Assembly: GCF_003990335.1 (NCBI RefSeq)
Contig: NZ_CP034683.1
Location: 1,502,501-1,566,500 of the forward strand
From: Rheinheimera mangrovi
Lineage (GTDB): Bacteria; Pseudomonadota; Gammaproteobacteria; Enterobacterales; Alteromonadaceae
Length of the DNA: 64,000 nucleotides
Direction of reading: 5' to 3'
The number at the start of each line of letters is the position of its first letter. Position 1 is the first letter of the stretch. The notes below the pieces were generated by a model that saw only the letters and a list, made by a program, of their open reading frames with translations, ran no database searches and was not told where the DNA came from. The translations under genes and the position numbers were made by a program. Below, piece by piece: positions 34,988 to 43,967 of the stretch.

Positions 34988-35325
34988 TTTTTACTGAAAA
35001 ATTCGCTTTCAAACTGCACGATACGACGCGCCAGTTGTTCTACGTTCACTTTGTATTTGCCTTCAGAAATCTCTTGTTTGATCTTATCAACTTTTTCTTG
35101 ATCAATACCTGAGCTGGTTTTTGCTTTTTCCTGGGCTTTGCTGAATTGCTGCGCCTGAGAAGTCAGCGATACTGAATCCTGTTTTTGTGCAGCTGTGCCT
35201 GTAGTGGCCTGCTGCTGAACGGCCTGTTGTTGTACAACTTGCTGTTTTTGAATGTTTTGTTGTTCGGCCTTGTCCGCTTTCACTTGTTGAGTGACTGGCA
35301 GGCCTGTATTTACATTGATCGCCAT
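34984..35325 (-). CDS. flgM: Anti-sigma28 factor FlgM
   Basis: 113 residues from ATG 35325 (after AGAGGGT); the longer start at 35379 is unlikely. The start MAINVNTGLPV, a Gln-rich disordered middle (QQQAVQQQATT) and the C-terminal sigma-binding helices (VDKIKQEISEGKYKVNVEQL and ARRIVQFESEFF) are typical. FlgM holds FliA inactive until the hook is complete and is then exported. A sigma28-type promoter stands just upstream, the usual feedback arrangement. Confidence 0.92.
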   Translation of the reverse strand: MAINVNTGLPVTQQVKADKAEQQNIQKQQVVQQQAVQQQATTGTAAQKQDSVSLTSQAQQFSKAQEKAKTSSGIDQEKVDKIKQEISEGKYKVNVEQLARRIVQFESEFFSKK

Positions 35326-35366
35326 TTTTCTACCCTCTCTATCCGGTTTCGGATCCCTTACTTTGT

Positions 35367-35393
35367 ATAACGGCAGCACCCGCTAAAACTTTA
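35367..35393 (-). promoter_or_regulatory. sigma28 promoter of flgMN
   Basis: On the reverse strand: -35 TAAAGTTT (35393-35386), 11-base spacer, -10 GCCGTTAT (35374-35367), one mismatch from the GCCGATAA consensus. It lies 42 bases before the flgM ATG. Confidence 0.8.
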
Positions 35394-35401
35394 GTCAGAA
35401 T

Positions 35402-36103
35402 TTAAAATTTTATTGCAACTTTTTTCACCGCAACGACTTCTGCAACTATGGTTCTGTTGGACTGCCTGTTGGTCACCTGAATTTGATCACCCAAAATGCC
35501 ATCCATCTGGGCTACACCAACAGTTCTGACTTCAAGACCGTTATTCAAACCACTAATTGTAACTATATCGCCTTTACATACAAGACAAAGATCCTGCAAT
35601 GTCACAACTTGTCCGGCAGACAGGGTTCTTTTTACCCTTGCCCCTATAACAGAAGCAGGGGTTTTCACTAAAGAACCACGGGCCAGCCTCAGATCTGCTT
35701 GTCCCAGCGTTAACATATCGGCTGTGATCAAAGAACCTAAAGTGATATTCCGTACACTATGCACAGCTTCAGTTTGTTGACTAAAACGCGCTGTGACAAA
35801 CAATTGCCATACCTTTGGGCTTTGGCAGCGGATTTGCACTGTGGCCTGATTGGTCACTGGCCCGGCAAAACTAAACTGCAGAGCCTTATCACATTCTTTT
35901 ATTCCTAAACGTGAATCCAGAGCTGATAGTTGACTGTGCGCATCCTGTGGGATTTCATTTTGTTGCTTTAACCAGTCCTTTGTTGCCGCAGTTAATTGTT
36001 GTGGGCTGAAACTTGCCGCTTGCAGGGAAAATGCCACAAAAAAAACTGTGGCTGACAAAGCGCAGAACGCTGGGTATCGCAAAAATTTATCGTACATTTT
36101 CAT
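35402..36103 (-). CDS. flgA: Flagellar P-ring chaperone FlgA
   Basis: 233 residues with a signal peptide (ends near FSLQAA). The SAF-type C-terminal half is recognisable: RNITLGSLITADMLTLGQ, SVIGARVKRTLSAGQVVTLQ, GDIVTISGLNNGLEVRTVGV and DQIQVTNRQSNRTIVAEVV. FlgA assists FlgI assembly in the periplasm. Divergent from cheV, upstream of flgM, as in other polar flagellar clusters. Confidence 0.92.
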   Translation of the reverse strand: MKMYDKFLRYPAFCALSATVFFVAFSLQAASFSPQQLTAATKDWLKQQNEIPQDAHSQLSALDSRLGIKECDKALQFSFAGPVTNQATVQIRCQSPKVWQLFVTARFSQQTEAVHSVRNITLGSLITADMLTLGQADLRLARGSLVKTPASVIGARVKRTLSAGQVVTLQDLCLVCKGDIVTISGLNNGLEVRTVGVAQMDGILGDQIQVTNRQSNRTIVAEVVAVKKVAIKF

Positions 36104-36139
36104 ATGGTTTCAGCTATGCTTTATCGGCAAAGGGTTATA

Positions 36140-36155
36140 ACATACTTAAGTATGT
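36140..36155. promoter_or_regulatory. 16-bp perfect palindrome between flgA and cheV
   Basis: ACATACTTAAGTATGT reads the same on both strands. It lies 36 bases upstream of the flgA ATG and about 95 upstream of cheV. On the flgA side a perfect sigma28 -10 box GCCGATAA (reverse strand 36128-36121) is 11-12 bases away, with a poor -35 inside the palindrome. It has the form of a dimeric regulator operator; the protein is unknown. Confidence 0.45.
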
Positions 36156-36249
36156 CAATTTTCAGTCATTTTTCATTCTAGAGTGACCTAAGCAAGAATC
36201 GTTCCCGATTTTCTAGGACCACTAATTCTTTCAGGCAGGGGAGTCTTCT

Positions 36250-37179
36250 ATGGCGGGTATTCTGGATTCAGTCAATCAGCGCACTCAATTGGTTGGGCAA
36301 AACAGACTGGAGCTTTTATTATTCCGCTTAAGTGGTCGCCAGCGTTTTGGTATTAATGTGTTTAAAGTACGTGAAGTACTGCAATGCCCGCCATTAACTG
36401 CTATCCCTAAACGAAACAAATACGTCAGGGGTATAGCGCATATCCGCGGCCAGACAATTTCCGTTATTGACTTAAGTCTGGCAACAGGTGGTCGCGCCAT
36501 CGAAAACACCAAAGACTGCTTTATTATCATTGCCGAATACAATCGTTCAGTGCAGGGGTTTTTAGTTCAGTCTGTTGAACGTATTATCAATATCAACTGG
36601 GCTTCAATTATGCCACCGCCAAAAGGAACTGGTGGTAAGCAAAGTTACCTGACTGCTATTACTGAAATTGATAAAGAGCTGGTCGAAATTATTGATGTTG
36701 AAAAAATTCTGGAAGAAATTTCTCCTTCACCAACCACCATCAGCAGTAATGTGCTGACGTCGACGATCAGTGAAGATTTAGGTGACAGATTAATTCTGAT
36801 CGCTGATGATTCTGCCGTAGCACGGAATCAGGTAAAACGCGCGTTGGAAGGCTTAGGGGTGAAAATGCATCTGGTCAACAATGGCCGTGAAGCTTTAACT
36901 TACCTGCAAGAAACCGCGGCAGCCTGTCAAGGCTCGGTCACTGACAAAGTTGGGTTGTTGATTTCTGATATCGAGATGCCAGAAATGGACGGATATACTC
37001 TAACCGCTGAAATTCGCTTGGATCCGAGGCTTAAACCACTGCATGTTATTTTGCATACTTCGCTCAGCGGTGTATTCAACCAGCAGATGGTGCAAAAAGT
37101 TGGCGCAGACGATTTTATTGCGAAATTTAACCCGGATGAGTTAGCCGAGTCCGTGCGGAAATGGTTGCATACTGATTAG
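36250..37179 (+). CDS. cheV: Chemotaxis coupling protein CheV
   Basis: 309 residues: CheW-like domain (about 20-165, LLLFRLSGRQRFGINVFKVR, GIAHIRGQTISVIDLS) fused to a receiver domain (about 175-305, LILIADDSAVARNQVKRALE; phosphoacceptor Asp in LLISDIEMPEMDGYTL; conserved Lys near FIAKF). It couples receptors to CheA and is tuned by phosphorylation. cheV-cheR before flgB is the standard order in polar flagellar clusters. Confidence 0.95.
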   Translation: MAGILDSVNQRTQLVGQNRLELLLFRLSGRQRFGINVFKVREVLQCPPLTAIPKRNKYVRGIAHIRGQTISVIDLSLATGGRAIENTKDCFIIIAEYNRSVQGFLVQSVERIININWASIMPPPKGTGGKQSYLTAITEIDKELVEIIDVEKILEEISPSPTTISSNVLTSTISEDLGDRLILIADDSAVARNQVKRALEGLGVKMHLVNNGREALTYLQETAAACQGSVTDKVGLLISDIEMPEMDGYTLTAEIRLDPRLKPLHVILHTSLSGVFNQQMVQKVGADDFIAKFNPDELAESVRKWLHTD

Positions 37180-37186
37180 AGGTTTT

Positions 37187-38026
37187 ATGTTAGTGGCAAA
37201 CAAAGAACTGCAGGAAAGTGAGTATCGTCTGTTTCGGGATTTCCTCGAGCAGCAGTGCGGTATTGTGCTGGGTGATAACAAACAGTATCTGGTCAAAAGT
37301 CGCCTGGCGCCTTTGATGCAGCGCTTTGGTTTGTCGTCGCTTTCTGAACTATTAAACAAAACGTTAAGCCCGTTTGAGAGGCAATTGCGTTCCGCAGTGA
37401 TTGACGCTATGACCACTAACGAAACTTTGTGGTTTCGTGATAACTACCCCTATGAGCTTCTGAAAAAGCAAATTTTACCTGAATTTGAGAAAGATCATAA
37501 AACCGTCAAAATTTGGTCAGCGGCCAGTTCTTCTGGTCAGGAGCCATACTCTATTGCCATGACTGGGCTGGAATACCAGCAGGGGCGTCCCTCTGCATTT
37601 CCTATGGGACTGCATATACTAGGCACGGATATCTCCAATGCGATGCTGGAACACTGTCAACGCGCTGAATACGATGGTTTGGCTTTGTCTCGTGGCTTAT
37701 CGCCCGAGCGGCGTAGTAAATTTTTTGACGATTCCGGTAACGGCATGATGCGGCTAAAAGATGCCGTCCGTAAAAACGTTTCATTCCGCCATTTAAATCT
37801 ACTCGACAGCTATACGCTGTTGGGCAAATTTGACATTATTTTTTGTCGCAATGTACTGATTTACTTCTCTCCTGAAGTAAAAATGAAAATTATCAAACAG
37901 TTCTCACAAGCTCTAAACCCGCGTGGTTACTTGTTTCTTGGCGCTTCTGAGTCTCTCTCCAGCCTGAACAACGACTTTGATATGGTGCGTTGTAATCCTG
38001 GCATCGTCTACCGTAAAAAAACCTGA
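37187..38026 (+). CDS. cheR: Chemotaxis protein methyltransferase CheR
   Basis: 279 residues. Helical N-terminal domain (EYRLFRDFLEQQCGIVLGDN, KSRLAPLMQRFGL), then the SAM domain with MTTNETLWFRDNYPYELL, IWSAASSSGQEPYSIAM, ILGTDISNAML and IIFCRNVLIYFSPE. It methylates glutamates of chemoreceptors with SAM. It lies 7 bp after cheV, with AGAGG as ribosome site. Confidence 0.95.
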   Translation: MLVANKELQESEYRLFRDFLEQQCGIVLGDNKQYLVKSRLAPLMQRFGLSSLSELLNKTLSPFERQLRSAVIDAMTTNETLWFRDNYPYELLKKQILPEFEKDHKTVKIWSAASSSGQEPYSIAMTGLEYQQGRPSAFPMGLHILGTDISNAMLEHCQRAEYDGLALSRGLSPERRSKFFDDSGNGMMRLKDAVRKNVSFRHLNLLDSYTLLGKFDIIFCRNVLIYFSPEVKMKIIKQFSQALNPRGYLFLGASESLSSLNNDFDMVRCNPGIVYRKKT

Positions 38027-38036
38027 TAAAAAATTA

Positions 38037-38052
38037 TGGCCTGAGTTTTGCT
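38037..38052 (+). promoter_or_regulatory. sigma54-type promoter of the flgBCDE operon
   Basis: TGGCC with GG at 38038-38039 and TTGCT with GC at 38050-38051, exactly 10 bases apart as required for sigma54 (-24/-12). It lies 37 bases before flgB. Rod and hook operons of polar flagella are usually sigma54 and FlrC dependent. Confidence 0.7.
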
Positions 38053-38088
38053 TAATATTTGCCATCTCTGAAAGACAGGATGGCAAAA

Positions 38089-38490
38089 ATGGCAATCAGC
38101 TTCGAAAAAGCATTTGGGCTTCACCCAGATGCACTACTGATCCGTGACAAACGCTCTCAAGTCTTGGCCGAAAATATCGCAAATGCCGATACTCCGGGTT
38201 ACAAGGCAAAAGACATGGATTTTCAAACTGCATTAGCAGGTGCTCAGTCGCGCCAGTCCGGGTCGCTTGGCCGCACTGATCCTAGGCATTTTGAAATCTC
38301 TACAGCCCGCCATGCTGACTCTCAATACCGTATTCCAAATCAGCCTGATACAGGGGATGGCAACACCGTTGATATCCATGAAGAGCGGAATGCCTTTACC
38401 CGCAATAGCATGGAGTATCAAACCACGCTGAATTTCCTGAACAGTCGTATAAGCGGCCTGAAAAAGGCCATTGGCGGAGGTACGCAATAA
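38089..38490 (+). CDS. flgB: Flagellar proximal rod protein FlgB
   Basis: 133 residues from ATG 38089 (AGGA 8 bases upstream; MAISFEKAFG matches the Vibrio-type start). Rod family N-terminal motif in LAENIANADTPGYKAKDMDF and C-terminal helix MEYQTTLNFLNSRISGLKKA. First gene of the rod and hook operon; overlaps flgC by 1 bp. Confidence 0.93.
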   Translation: MAISFEKAFGLHPDALLIRDKRSQVLAENIANADTPGYKAKDMDFQTALAGAQSRQSGSLGRTDPRHFEISTARHADSQYRIPNQPDTGDGNTVDIHEERNAFTRNSMEYQTTLNFLNSRISGLKKAIGGGTQ

Positions 38491-38906
38491 TGAGCCTGTA
38501 TAACGTTTTTGATATAGCTGGGAGCGGCATGTCCGCGCAGCAAGTACGCTTAAATACTACAGCCAGTAATATGGCGAATGCGAACAGCATTAGCAGCAGC
38601 ATTGACCAAACCTACAGAGCCCGTCACCCCGTGTTTGCTACTGCGCTTGAACAAGCTCAGCAAGGCCAGGAAGGGGCTAAAGTTCAGGTGTTAGGTATTG
38701 TGGAATCAGACGCTCCGTTGAATGTTGAATACGCTCCTCATCATCCGCTATCTGATGAAAAAGGTTATATCTACAAGCCTAACGTTAACATTATGGAAGA
38801 AATGGCCAATATGATTTCCGCCTCACGCTCTTACGAGACCAATGTGCAGGTGGCTGATGCAGCTAAACAAATGGTCAGCCGCACGCTGATGCTGGGTCAA
38901 AGGTAA
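38490..38906 (+). CDS. flgC: Flagellar rod protein FlgC
   Basis: 138 residues. Starts MSLYNVFDIAGSGMSAQQVR with LNTTASNMANANS and ends with the rod/hook C-terminal pattern NIMEEMANMISASRSYETNV. A rod component in the periplasm, exported by the flagellar type III system. Confidence 0.94.
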   Translation: MSLYNVFDIAGSGMSAQQVRLNTTASNMANANSISSSIDQTYRARHPVFATALEQAQQGQEGAKVQVLGIVESDAPLNVEYAPHHPLSDEKGYIYKPNVNIMEEMANMISASRSYETNVQVADAAKQMVSRTLMLGQR

Positions 38907-38917
38907 AGGGGTAGGGT

Positions 38918-39667
38918 ATGAGTAATGTAAGTAATGAAGGCAGTGCCTTAGATGGTTTGTATTGGGGCGATAAAGCCACTACAACGGAAAATAACAACAA
39001 TGGCGCCTTAACCCAATCTGATTTTTTTGCGCTGTTAACGCAGCAGTTGGCTTATCAGGATCCAACCAAACCGGTTGAAAATGATCAGATGATAGCGCAG
39101 ATGACCAACTTTACGATGGCTGACGGCATATCTTCGCTGAATACCAACTTTAAAGATTTTGCCACTACGATGAACTCCAGTCAGGCGTTACAGGCGTCCT
39201 CTCTCGTGGGGCAGTATGTGTTAGTGAAGTCGAATAAAATGGAATTTGACGGCGAAAACACCATGGTAGCCAGTGCTAGTTTTCCTGAAAACGCAACTAA
39301 CGTCAAAGTGCGGATTAAAAACGCTGATGGCGTGGTGGTGCGTTCGGTCAGTATTCCTGACTCAGATGCTGTTGCTGGGCGTTTACAACTCCCTTGGAAC
39401 GGTGCGACCGATACTCAGGCGCTAAATGAAGATGGCACACCAAAAGTGAATGAAAAAGGCGAACCAGTAATGGAACTGGCGCCTAAAGGTGTTTATACCA
39501 TTGAAGTTGAGGGGACAATTGCAGGTAAAAATGAAGCGATAGTGACCTCTGTATATGCTCCTGTAACCAGTATTACATTAGGCAATGGCACCACCCAGGG
39601 TCTACTCCTAAATGTGCTTGGCCAAGGCCAGAAAAAATTATCTGATATTGAAGAAATTGCAACCTAA
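38918..39667 (+). CDS. flgD: Flagellar hook cap / assembly protein FlgD
   Basis: 249 residues. The N-terminal conserved region LTQSDFFALLTQQLAYQDPT with KPVENDQMIAQMTNFTMADG is the hallmark. The C-terminal part (SLVGQYVLVKSNKMEFDG) holds the FlgD Tudor and Ig-like domains. It scaffolds hook polymerisation and is later discarded. Confidence 0.93.
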   Translation: MSNVSNEGSALDGLYWGDKATTTENNNNGALTQSDFFALLTQQLAYQDPTKPVENDQMIAQMTNFTMADGISSLNTNFKDFATTMNSSQALQASSLVGQYVLVKSNKMEFDGENTMVASASFPENATNVKVRIKNADGVVVRSVSIPDSDAVAGRLQLPWNGATDTQALNEDGTPKVNEKGEPVMELAPKGVYTIEVEGTIAGKNEAIVTSVYAPVTSITLGNGTTQGLLLNVLGQGQKKLSDIEEIAT

Positions 39668-39687
39668 TCAATGAATTGAGGTGATTT

Positions 39688-41037
39688 ATGAGTTTTAATA
39701 TAGCGTTAAGTGGCCTGGCCGCCGCTCAAAAGGATATTGATACCACTGCGAATAACATCGCCAACGTCAATACCACGGGCTTTAAAGAATCACGGGCTGA
39801 ATTTGCGGATGTATATGCGGCTTCAGTATTCAGTTCAAACAAAACTAAAGTAGGTGACGGTGTTACGACGTCGAAAGTGGCGCAGCAGTTTTCTCAGGGT
39901 TCGTTAAAATTTACCAATAACTCACTGGATTTAGCTATTACCGGTGACGGTTTTTTTGCGGTCGCGCCTGAGATTGGTAACCGTGATTATTCCTACACCA
40001 GAGCTGGTGCCTTTAAGCTGGATAAAAACAATTTTATCTCTGACAATAATGGTGGCTTTCTACAGGGATTTCCTGTGAACCCTGCGAATGGCAACACCAC
40101 ATCAGTTAGCTTAAGCACCACTCAGCCTATACAGATCCCAAACACGGCGGGCGCGCCAAGAGCGACCTCGAACGTGTTTGTTACCATGAATGTGGACTCT
40201 CGCAATACGCCCCCTACAGTCGCTTTTAATCCCGTAGATCCGGCAAGTTACAATGGAACCACCTCTACTACTATTTATGATAGTTTGGGTGAGCCTCATA
40301 TCTTGACCATGTACTTCCGTCGTGAAGCACCAACGACAGATAACGATTGGGAAGTGTATGTGGTGATGGATGACAATAATACTGTTCCTGCTTCGCCTTC
40401 AGGTGGTCCGTTAACGCCCAATTCCGCTATTGGTCCTATCACAATGGACTTTGATGCAACAGGTGTTCCTTCTTTACCTACGAGTGCGTCGTTACCGAAT
40501 ATAATTCTGCCGGCTGGCGTAGGTACGGGATTAAACGACCCTCTGAACGGTTATTTAACCAATGGTGCGCAGTTTAGCAATGACATCACTGTGCAGTTCC
40601 GTGATGAAAGTGGTACAAAATTGCCTACTCAGTATGCTTCTAAATTTGAAGTGGGTACTTTGGGTCAGGATGGCACCACAGTGGGACGATTAACTAGCGT
40701 AGATATTGATGCGGCAGGTAAGGTTATGGCATCTTATTCTAATGGCGATCAGACCTATTTAGCTCAGGTTGCTATGGTGAAATTTGCTAACCCTCAAGGT
40801 TTAACGCAGTCTGGTAACACCTCCTGGCGCGAGAGTTTGCTTTCGGGTGAAGCCTTAGCGGGTGAAGCTAACTCTGGTACTTTTGGTTCTATTAACGCAT
40901 CAGCACTGGAAAGTTCGAATGTGAACCTGACCAATGAATTGGTCGATTTAATCGCAGCGCAACGTAACTTCCAGGCCAACTCCAGGGCATTGGAGGTTAA
41001 CAGTACGTTACAAAATACAGTGCTGCAGATCCGATAG
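39688..41037 (+). CDS. flgE: Flagellar hook protein FlgE
   Basis: 449 residues. N-terminal MSFNIALSGLAAAQKDIDTT with NIANVNTTGFKESRAEFADV, the GDGFFAVAPE motif of hook and rod proteins, a variable middle domain (about 140-340), and the C-terminal LESSNVNLTNELVDLIAAQR and NFQANSRALEVN. It forms the universal joint of the flagellum. A strong terminator follows within 20 bases. Confidence 0.95.
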   Translation: MSFNIALSGLAAAQKDIDTTANNIANVNTTGFKESRAEFADVYAASVFSSNKTKVGDGVTTSKVAQQFSQGSLKFTNNSLDLAITGDGFFAVAPEIGNRDYSYTRAGAFKLDKNNFISDNNGGFLQGFPVNPANGNTTSVSLSTTQPIQIPNTAGAPRATSNVFVTMNVDSRNTPPTVAFNPVDPASYNGTTSTTIYDSLGEPHILTMYFRREAPTTDNDWEVYVVMDDNNTVPASPSGGPLTPNSAIGPITMDFDATGVPSLPTSASLPNIILPAGVGTGLNDPLNGYLTNGAQFSNDITVQFRDESGTKLPTQYASKFEVGTLGQDGTTVGRLTSVDIDAAGKVMASYSNGDQTYLAQVAMVKFANPQGLTQSGNTSWRESLLSGEALAGEANSGTFGSINASALESSNVNLTNELVDLIAAQRNFQANSRALEVNSTLQNTVLQIR

Positions 41038-41054
41038 TGTAAACATGTCCTTAG

Positions 41055-41077
41055 GCCACCTCCGGGTGGCTTTTTTT
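41055..41077 (+). terminator. Rho-independent terminator after flgE
   Basis: GCCACC (41055-41060), loop TCCG, GGTGGC (41065-41070), then seven T. It ends the flgBCDE transcript and shows that the next genes need their own promoters. Confidence 0.9.
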
Positions 41078-41131
41078 ATAGGTAGCTCGTATCTGGTGCG
41101 TCATGCCGTCGCTTTTACTCCGGAGGGTTGT

Positions 41132-41536
41132 ATGGTGTTCAAAAAAATTGTTGCTATTGGCTTATTGCTGGCATTTTACAGCAGCGCTGCTGAGCAGGAC
41201 CAATTGGTGACCACTGATTTTGTGCTTAAAGCGGGTGCTTCTCAAAGCCGGACCGTTGACATCTATAAGCCTGCTCATCTTGATCGTTTAGTAATGGTCG
41301 GATTTAATCCTGTGAACACTTTATCTGTCGATTGTACTTTGCGTTTGTTTGACGCCTCTCACACGCTGCTTGCAACGTACAATTGTACCAAGCCCCAACA
41401 TTACTTTTTTAAAACACCAATGCTTGTTGCTGTAAAAGTCCGTGCCGAAGTTGAGGTTACCAATTCAAACTATACCTCTGCCAATTCTTCATTTTCTCTG
41501 ATCAGCAGATTCAAATTTACCTCAGTTTCTGAATAA
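41132..41536 (+). CDS. Hypothetical small secreted protein between flgE and flgF
   Basis: 134 residues from ATG 41132, with GGAGGG 5 bases upstream. The signal peptide (MVFKKIVAIGLLLAFYSSAA) is followed by a beta-rich domain with two cysteines in close strands (SVDCTLRLFD, TYNCTKPQHYFF) that may form a disulfide. I recognise no family. It sits between a terminator and the flgF promoter, so it is a separate transcription unit inside the flagellar cluster. It could be a surface or periplasmic accessory or a non-flagellar insertion. Good start signals make it likely real. Confidence 0.65.
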   Translation: MVFKKIVAIGLLLAFYSSAAEQDQLVTTDFVLKAGASQSRTVDIYKPAHLDRLVMVGFNPVNTLSVDCTLRLFDASHTLLATYNCTKPQHYFFKTPMLVAVKVRAEVEVTNSNYTSANSSFSLISRFKFTSVSE

Positions 41537-41663
41537 GCCAGTTTGCGTAGCTTCAGCACATAAGACCACGCCTAATTCCTTCTTCATTACTTCTCTCTTA
41601 TGTATTTGAAAACAATAGTTTAGCAGGCTTCTACTTTGTGTACCCCTGTCTGCACCTTTTTCT

Positions 41664-41679
41664 TGGCATCAGTCTTGCT
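41664..41679 (+). promoter_or_regulatory. sigma54-type promoter of flgF
   Basis: TTGGCAT then TTGCTT, with GG at 41665-41666 and GC at 41677-41678, 10 bases apart. A near-consensus -24/-12 element 33 bases before the flgF ATG; it should drive flgFGHIJ. Confidence 0.8.
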
Positions 41680-41711
41680 TTACTTATCTTATCTCAAGTG
41701 GAGGCCTGACT

Positions 41712-42455
41712 ATGGACCATTTACTTTATATCGCAATGAGCGGTGCCAAAGAGAACATGAATGGCATCAGTATCAAAGCGAACAACCTTGCAAACAGCAC
41801 CACAACTGGCTTTAAAGCAGATTTAGAGCAGGCTCGTGCTATGCAGGCTTTTGGTGAAGGTTTGCCTACAAGGGTGTTTTCACTGACTGAACGACCTGGT
41901 CAAAATTTTGACGATGGCTCATTTATTATTACAGAGCGTGAGTTAGACGTCGCAGTACAGGGAAAAGGCTGGCTGTCAGTACAGGATGCGGATGGCAATG
42001 AAGCCTATACCAGAGCGGGAAATATGCAGCTGAGCCCAACGGGTGAATTGCAAACCGCTTCCGGCCTGAACGTGATAGGTGAAGATGGTCCTATTCAGCT
42101 GCCTCTGCCACTAGCCAAAATGGAAATAGGCAACGACGGCACTATCAGTATCCGGCCGCAGGGAGCTCCTGCCAACGTAATGCAGGAAGTGGCCAGACTT
42201 AAATTAGTCAAACCTGAGTTTCAGGATATTGAAAAAGGCGCTGACGGTTTATTTCGGCGTAAAGACGGAGAAGTCGCAGAACTGGATACAACGGTCAAAG
42301 TGATGAGCGGAGCAGTTGAGGGTAGTAACGTAAATGCCGTTGGCGAAATGACACAGATGATCAGTTTACAGCGTCAGTTTGAAGTACAGGTCAAAATGAT
42401 GAAAACGGCCGAAGAGATTGATCGGCAACACAATCAAATTATGAGAGTAGTCTAA
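41712..42455 (+). CDS. flgF: Flagellar rod protein FlgF
   Basis: 247 residues. MDHLLYIAMSGAKENMNGIS, ANNLANSTTTGFKADLEQAR, and the C-terminal GAVEGSNVNAVGEMTQMISL with QRQFEVQVKMM. A proximal rod component. Confidence 0.95.
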   Translation: MDHLLYIAMSGAKENMNGISIKANNLANSTTTGFKADLEQARAMQAFGEGLPTRVFSLTERPGQNFDDGSFIITERELDVAVQGKGWLSVQDADGNEAYTRAGNMQLSPTGELQTASGLNVIGEDGPIQLPLPLAKMEIGNDGTISIRPQGAPANVMQEVARLKLVKPEFQDIEKGADGLFRRKDGEVAELDTTVKVMSGAVEGSNVNAVGEMTQMISLQRQFEVQVKMMKTAEEIDRQHNQIMRVV

Positions 42456-42477
42456 GGCTTAAGCCTGGGAGGTTAGC

Positions 42478-43266
42478 ATGCATCCAGCTCTATGGATCAG
42501 TAAAACCGGTTTGGACGCGAAGCAGCGTGATATTTCGGTGATTTCAAATAACCTGGCCAACGCCAGCACTATTGGCTTTAAGAAAAGCCGCGCTGTATTT
42601 GAAGACTTGTTGTATCAGAACATTAATCAGCCTGGTGGTCGTTCGTCACAAAACTCAGAGTTGCCGAATGGCTTGATGTTAGGCGCAGGTACTAAAGTGG
42701 TCGCGACTCAAAAAAGCTTTACCCAAGGCAATATGGTCACCACAGAAGGTAGTCTGGATGTGATGATCCAGGGACACGGCTTTTTCGAAGTACTAATGCC
42801 TGACGGCACCACTTCTTACAGTCGTAATGGCCAGTTTACTACGAACAGTGAAGGTAATCTGGTGACCTCAGGCGCAGGTTATCAAATTCAGCCGAATATA
42901 GTGATCCCCGAAGATGCCCAAAGCATCACTATCTCACAGGATGGCGAAGTGTCTGTGCGTTTACCTGGCCAGGTCGATCAGGCGGTAGTGGGGCAGTTAA
43001 CAGTCACTAACTTTGTCAATCCGGCAGGTTTAGAACCTGTAGGTCAAAACTTATTTACTGCAACGGCCGCCAGCGGTGATCCGGTTCAAGGTATTCCTGG
43101 TCTGGAAGGGCGAGGCATTCTGGTGCAGGGCGCTTTGGAAACGTCAAACGTCAATGTGACGGAAGAACTGGTCAGCCTGATTGAAAGTCAGCGCGTGTAT
43201 GAAATGAATTCCAAAGTGATTTCAACTGTTGATCAGATGCTGGGTACCGCTATTCAGCAGCTGTAG
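42478..43266 (+). CDS. flgG: Flagellar distal rod protein FlgG
   Basis: 262 residues. MHPALWISKTGLDAKQRDIS, SNNLANASTIGFKKSRAVFE, GHGFFEVLMPDGTTSYSRNG and C-terminal LETSNVNVTEELVSLIESQR. Distal rod; ribosome site GGGAGG. Confidence 0.95.
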   Translation: MHPALWISKTGLDAKQRDISVISNNLANASTIGFKKSRAVFEDLLYQNINQPGGRSSQNSELPNGLMLGAGTKVVATQKSFTQGNMVTTEGSLDVMIQGHGFFEVLMPDGTTSYSRNGQFTTNSEGNLVTSGAGYQIQPNIVIPEDAQSITISQDGEVSVRLPGQVDQAVVGQLTVTNFVNPAGLEPVGQNLFTATAASGDPVQGIPGLEGRGILVQGALETSNVNVTEELVSLIESQRVYEMNSKVISTVDQMLGTAIQQL

Positions 43267-43276
43267 GAGTAAGTGG

Positions 43277-43957
43277 ATGAACAAGTTAATTCTGCTCGTT
43301 TTAACAGTGCAACTTTGTGTGGGTTGTGCAGGCAGCTTTAATGAGCCAATGCCGGATGACCCGAACTTTGCGCCTTTACCTCCTGAGCCTGAAGCAGTAC
43401 CGCTGTCTAACAACGGCTCCTTGTTTGCGCAAGGGTTGTCTAATGGGCTGTACTCAGATAACAAAGCGCGCCGTCCAGGTGACATCATTACTGTGGTGCT
43501 GAGAGAAAATACGCAAGCCAGCAAAAAAGCTAAAACTGAGTTTGGTAAAGACAGCAAAGCAAGTTTTGATCCTATAGTGGGTTTAGCAGGTCGTGACGTC
43601 AGTGTGCTTGGCAATACGCTACAGTTTGGTGCCAACTCAACCTCAGACTTTAAAGGTGATTCAAAAGCGGACCAAAGCAACAGTTTAACGGGTGACATTT
43701 CGGTGAACGTATTGCGGGTGATGTCAAATGGTAATCTGGTGATCCGTGGCGAAAAATGGCTGACACTGAATACGGGCAAAGAGTTTATTCGTTTAACTGG
43801 CGTGATCCGTGCTGAAGATATTGATTCAAAAAATACAGTCGAGTCGACCAAAATCGCCAACGCCCGTATTGAATACAGTGGCACAGGTGCGACTCATGGT
43901 GGTCAGGGACCTGGCTGGTTAACCCGCTTCTTTAACGGTGTGTTGTGGCCGTTTTAA
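43277..43957 (+). CDS. flgH: Flagellar L-ring lipoprotein FlgH
   Basis: 226 residues from ATG 43277 (AGGAG upstream; the longer frame from 43229 runs inside flgG). Lipobox LCVGC. Family marks: [24 protein letters not shown] region, [50 protein letters not shown]. Outer-membrane ring of the basal body. Confidence 0.94.
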   Translation: MNKLILLVLTVQLCVGCAGSFNEPMPDDPNFAPLPPEPEAVPLSNNGSLFAQGLSNGLYSDNKARRPGDIITVVLRENTQASKKAKTEFGKDSKASFDPIVGLAGRDVSVLGNTLQFGANSTSDFKGDSKADQSNSLTGDISVNVLRVMSNGNLVIRGEKWLTLNTGKEFIRLTGVIRAEDIDSKNTVESTKIANARIEYSGTGATHGGQGPGWLTRFFNGVLWPF

Positions 43958-43967
43958 CACAGGTGAC

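Noticed and set aside
43222..43884. 220-codon open frame on the reverse strand inside flgH
   Set aside because: It lies wholly antisense to flgH, lacks family features and is explained by codon bias of the real gene.
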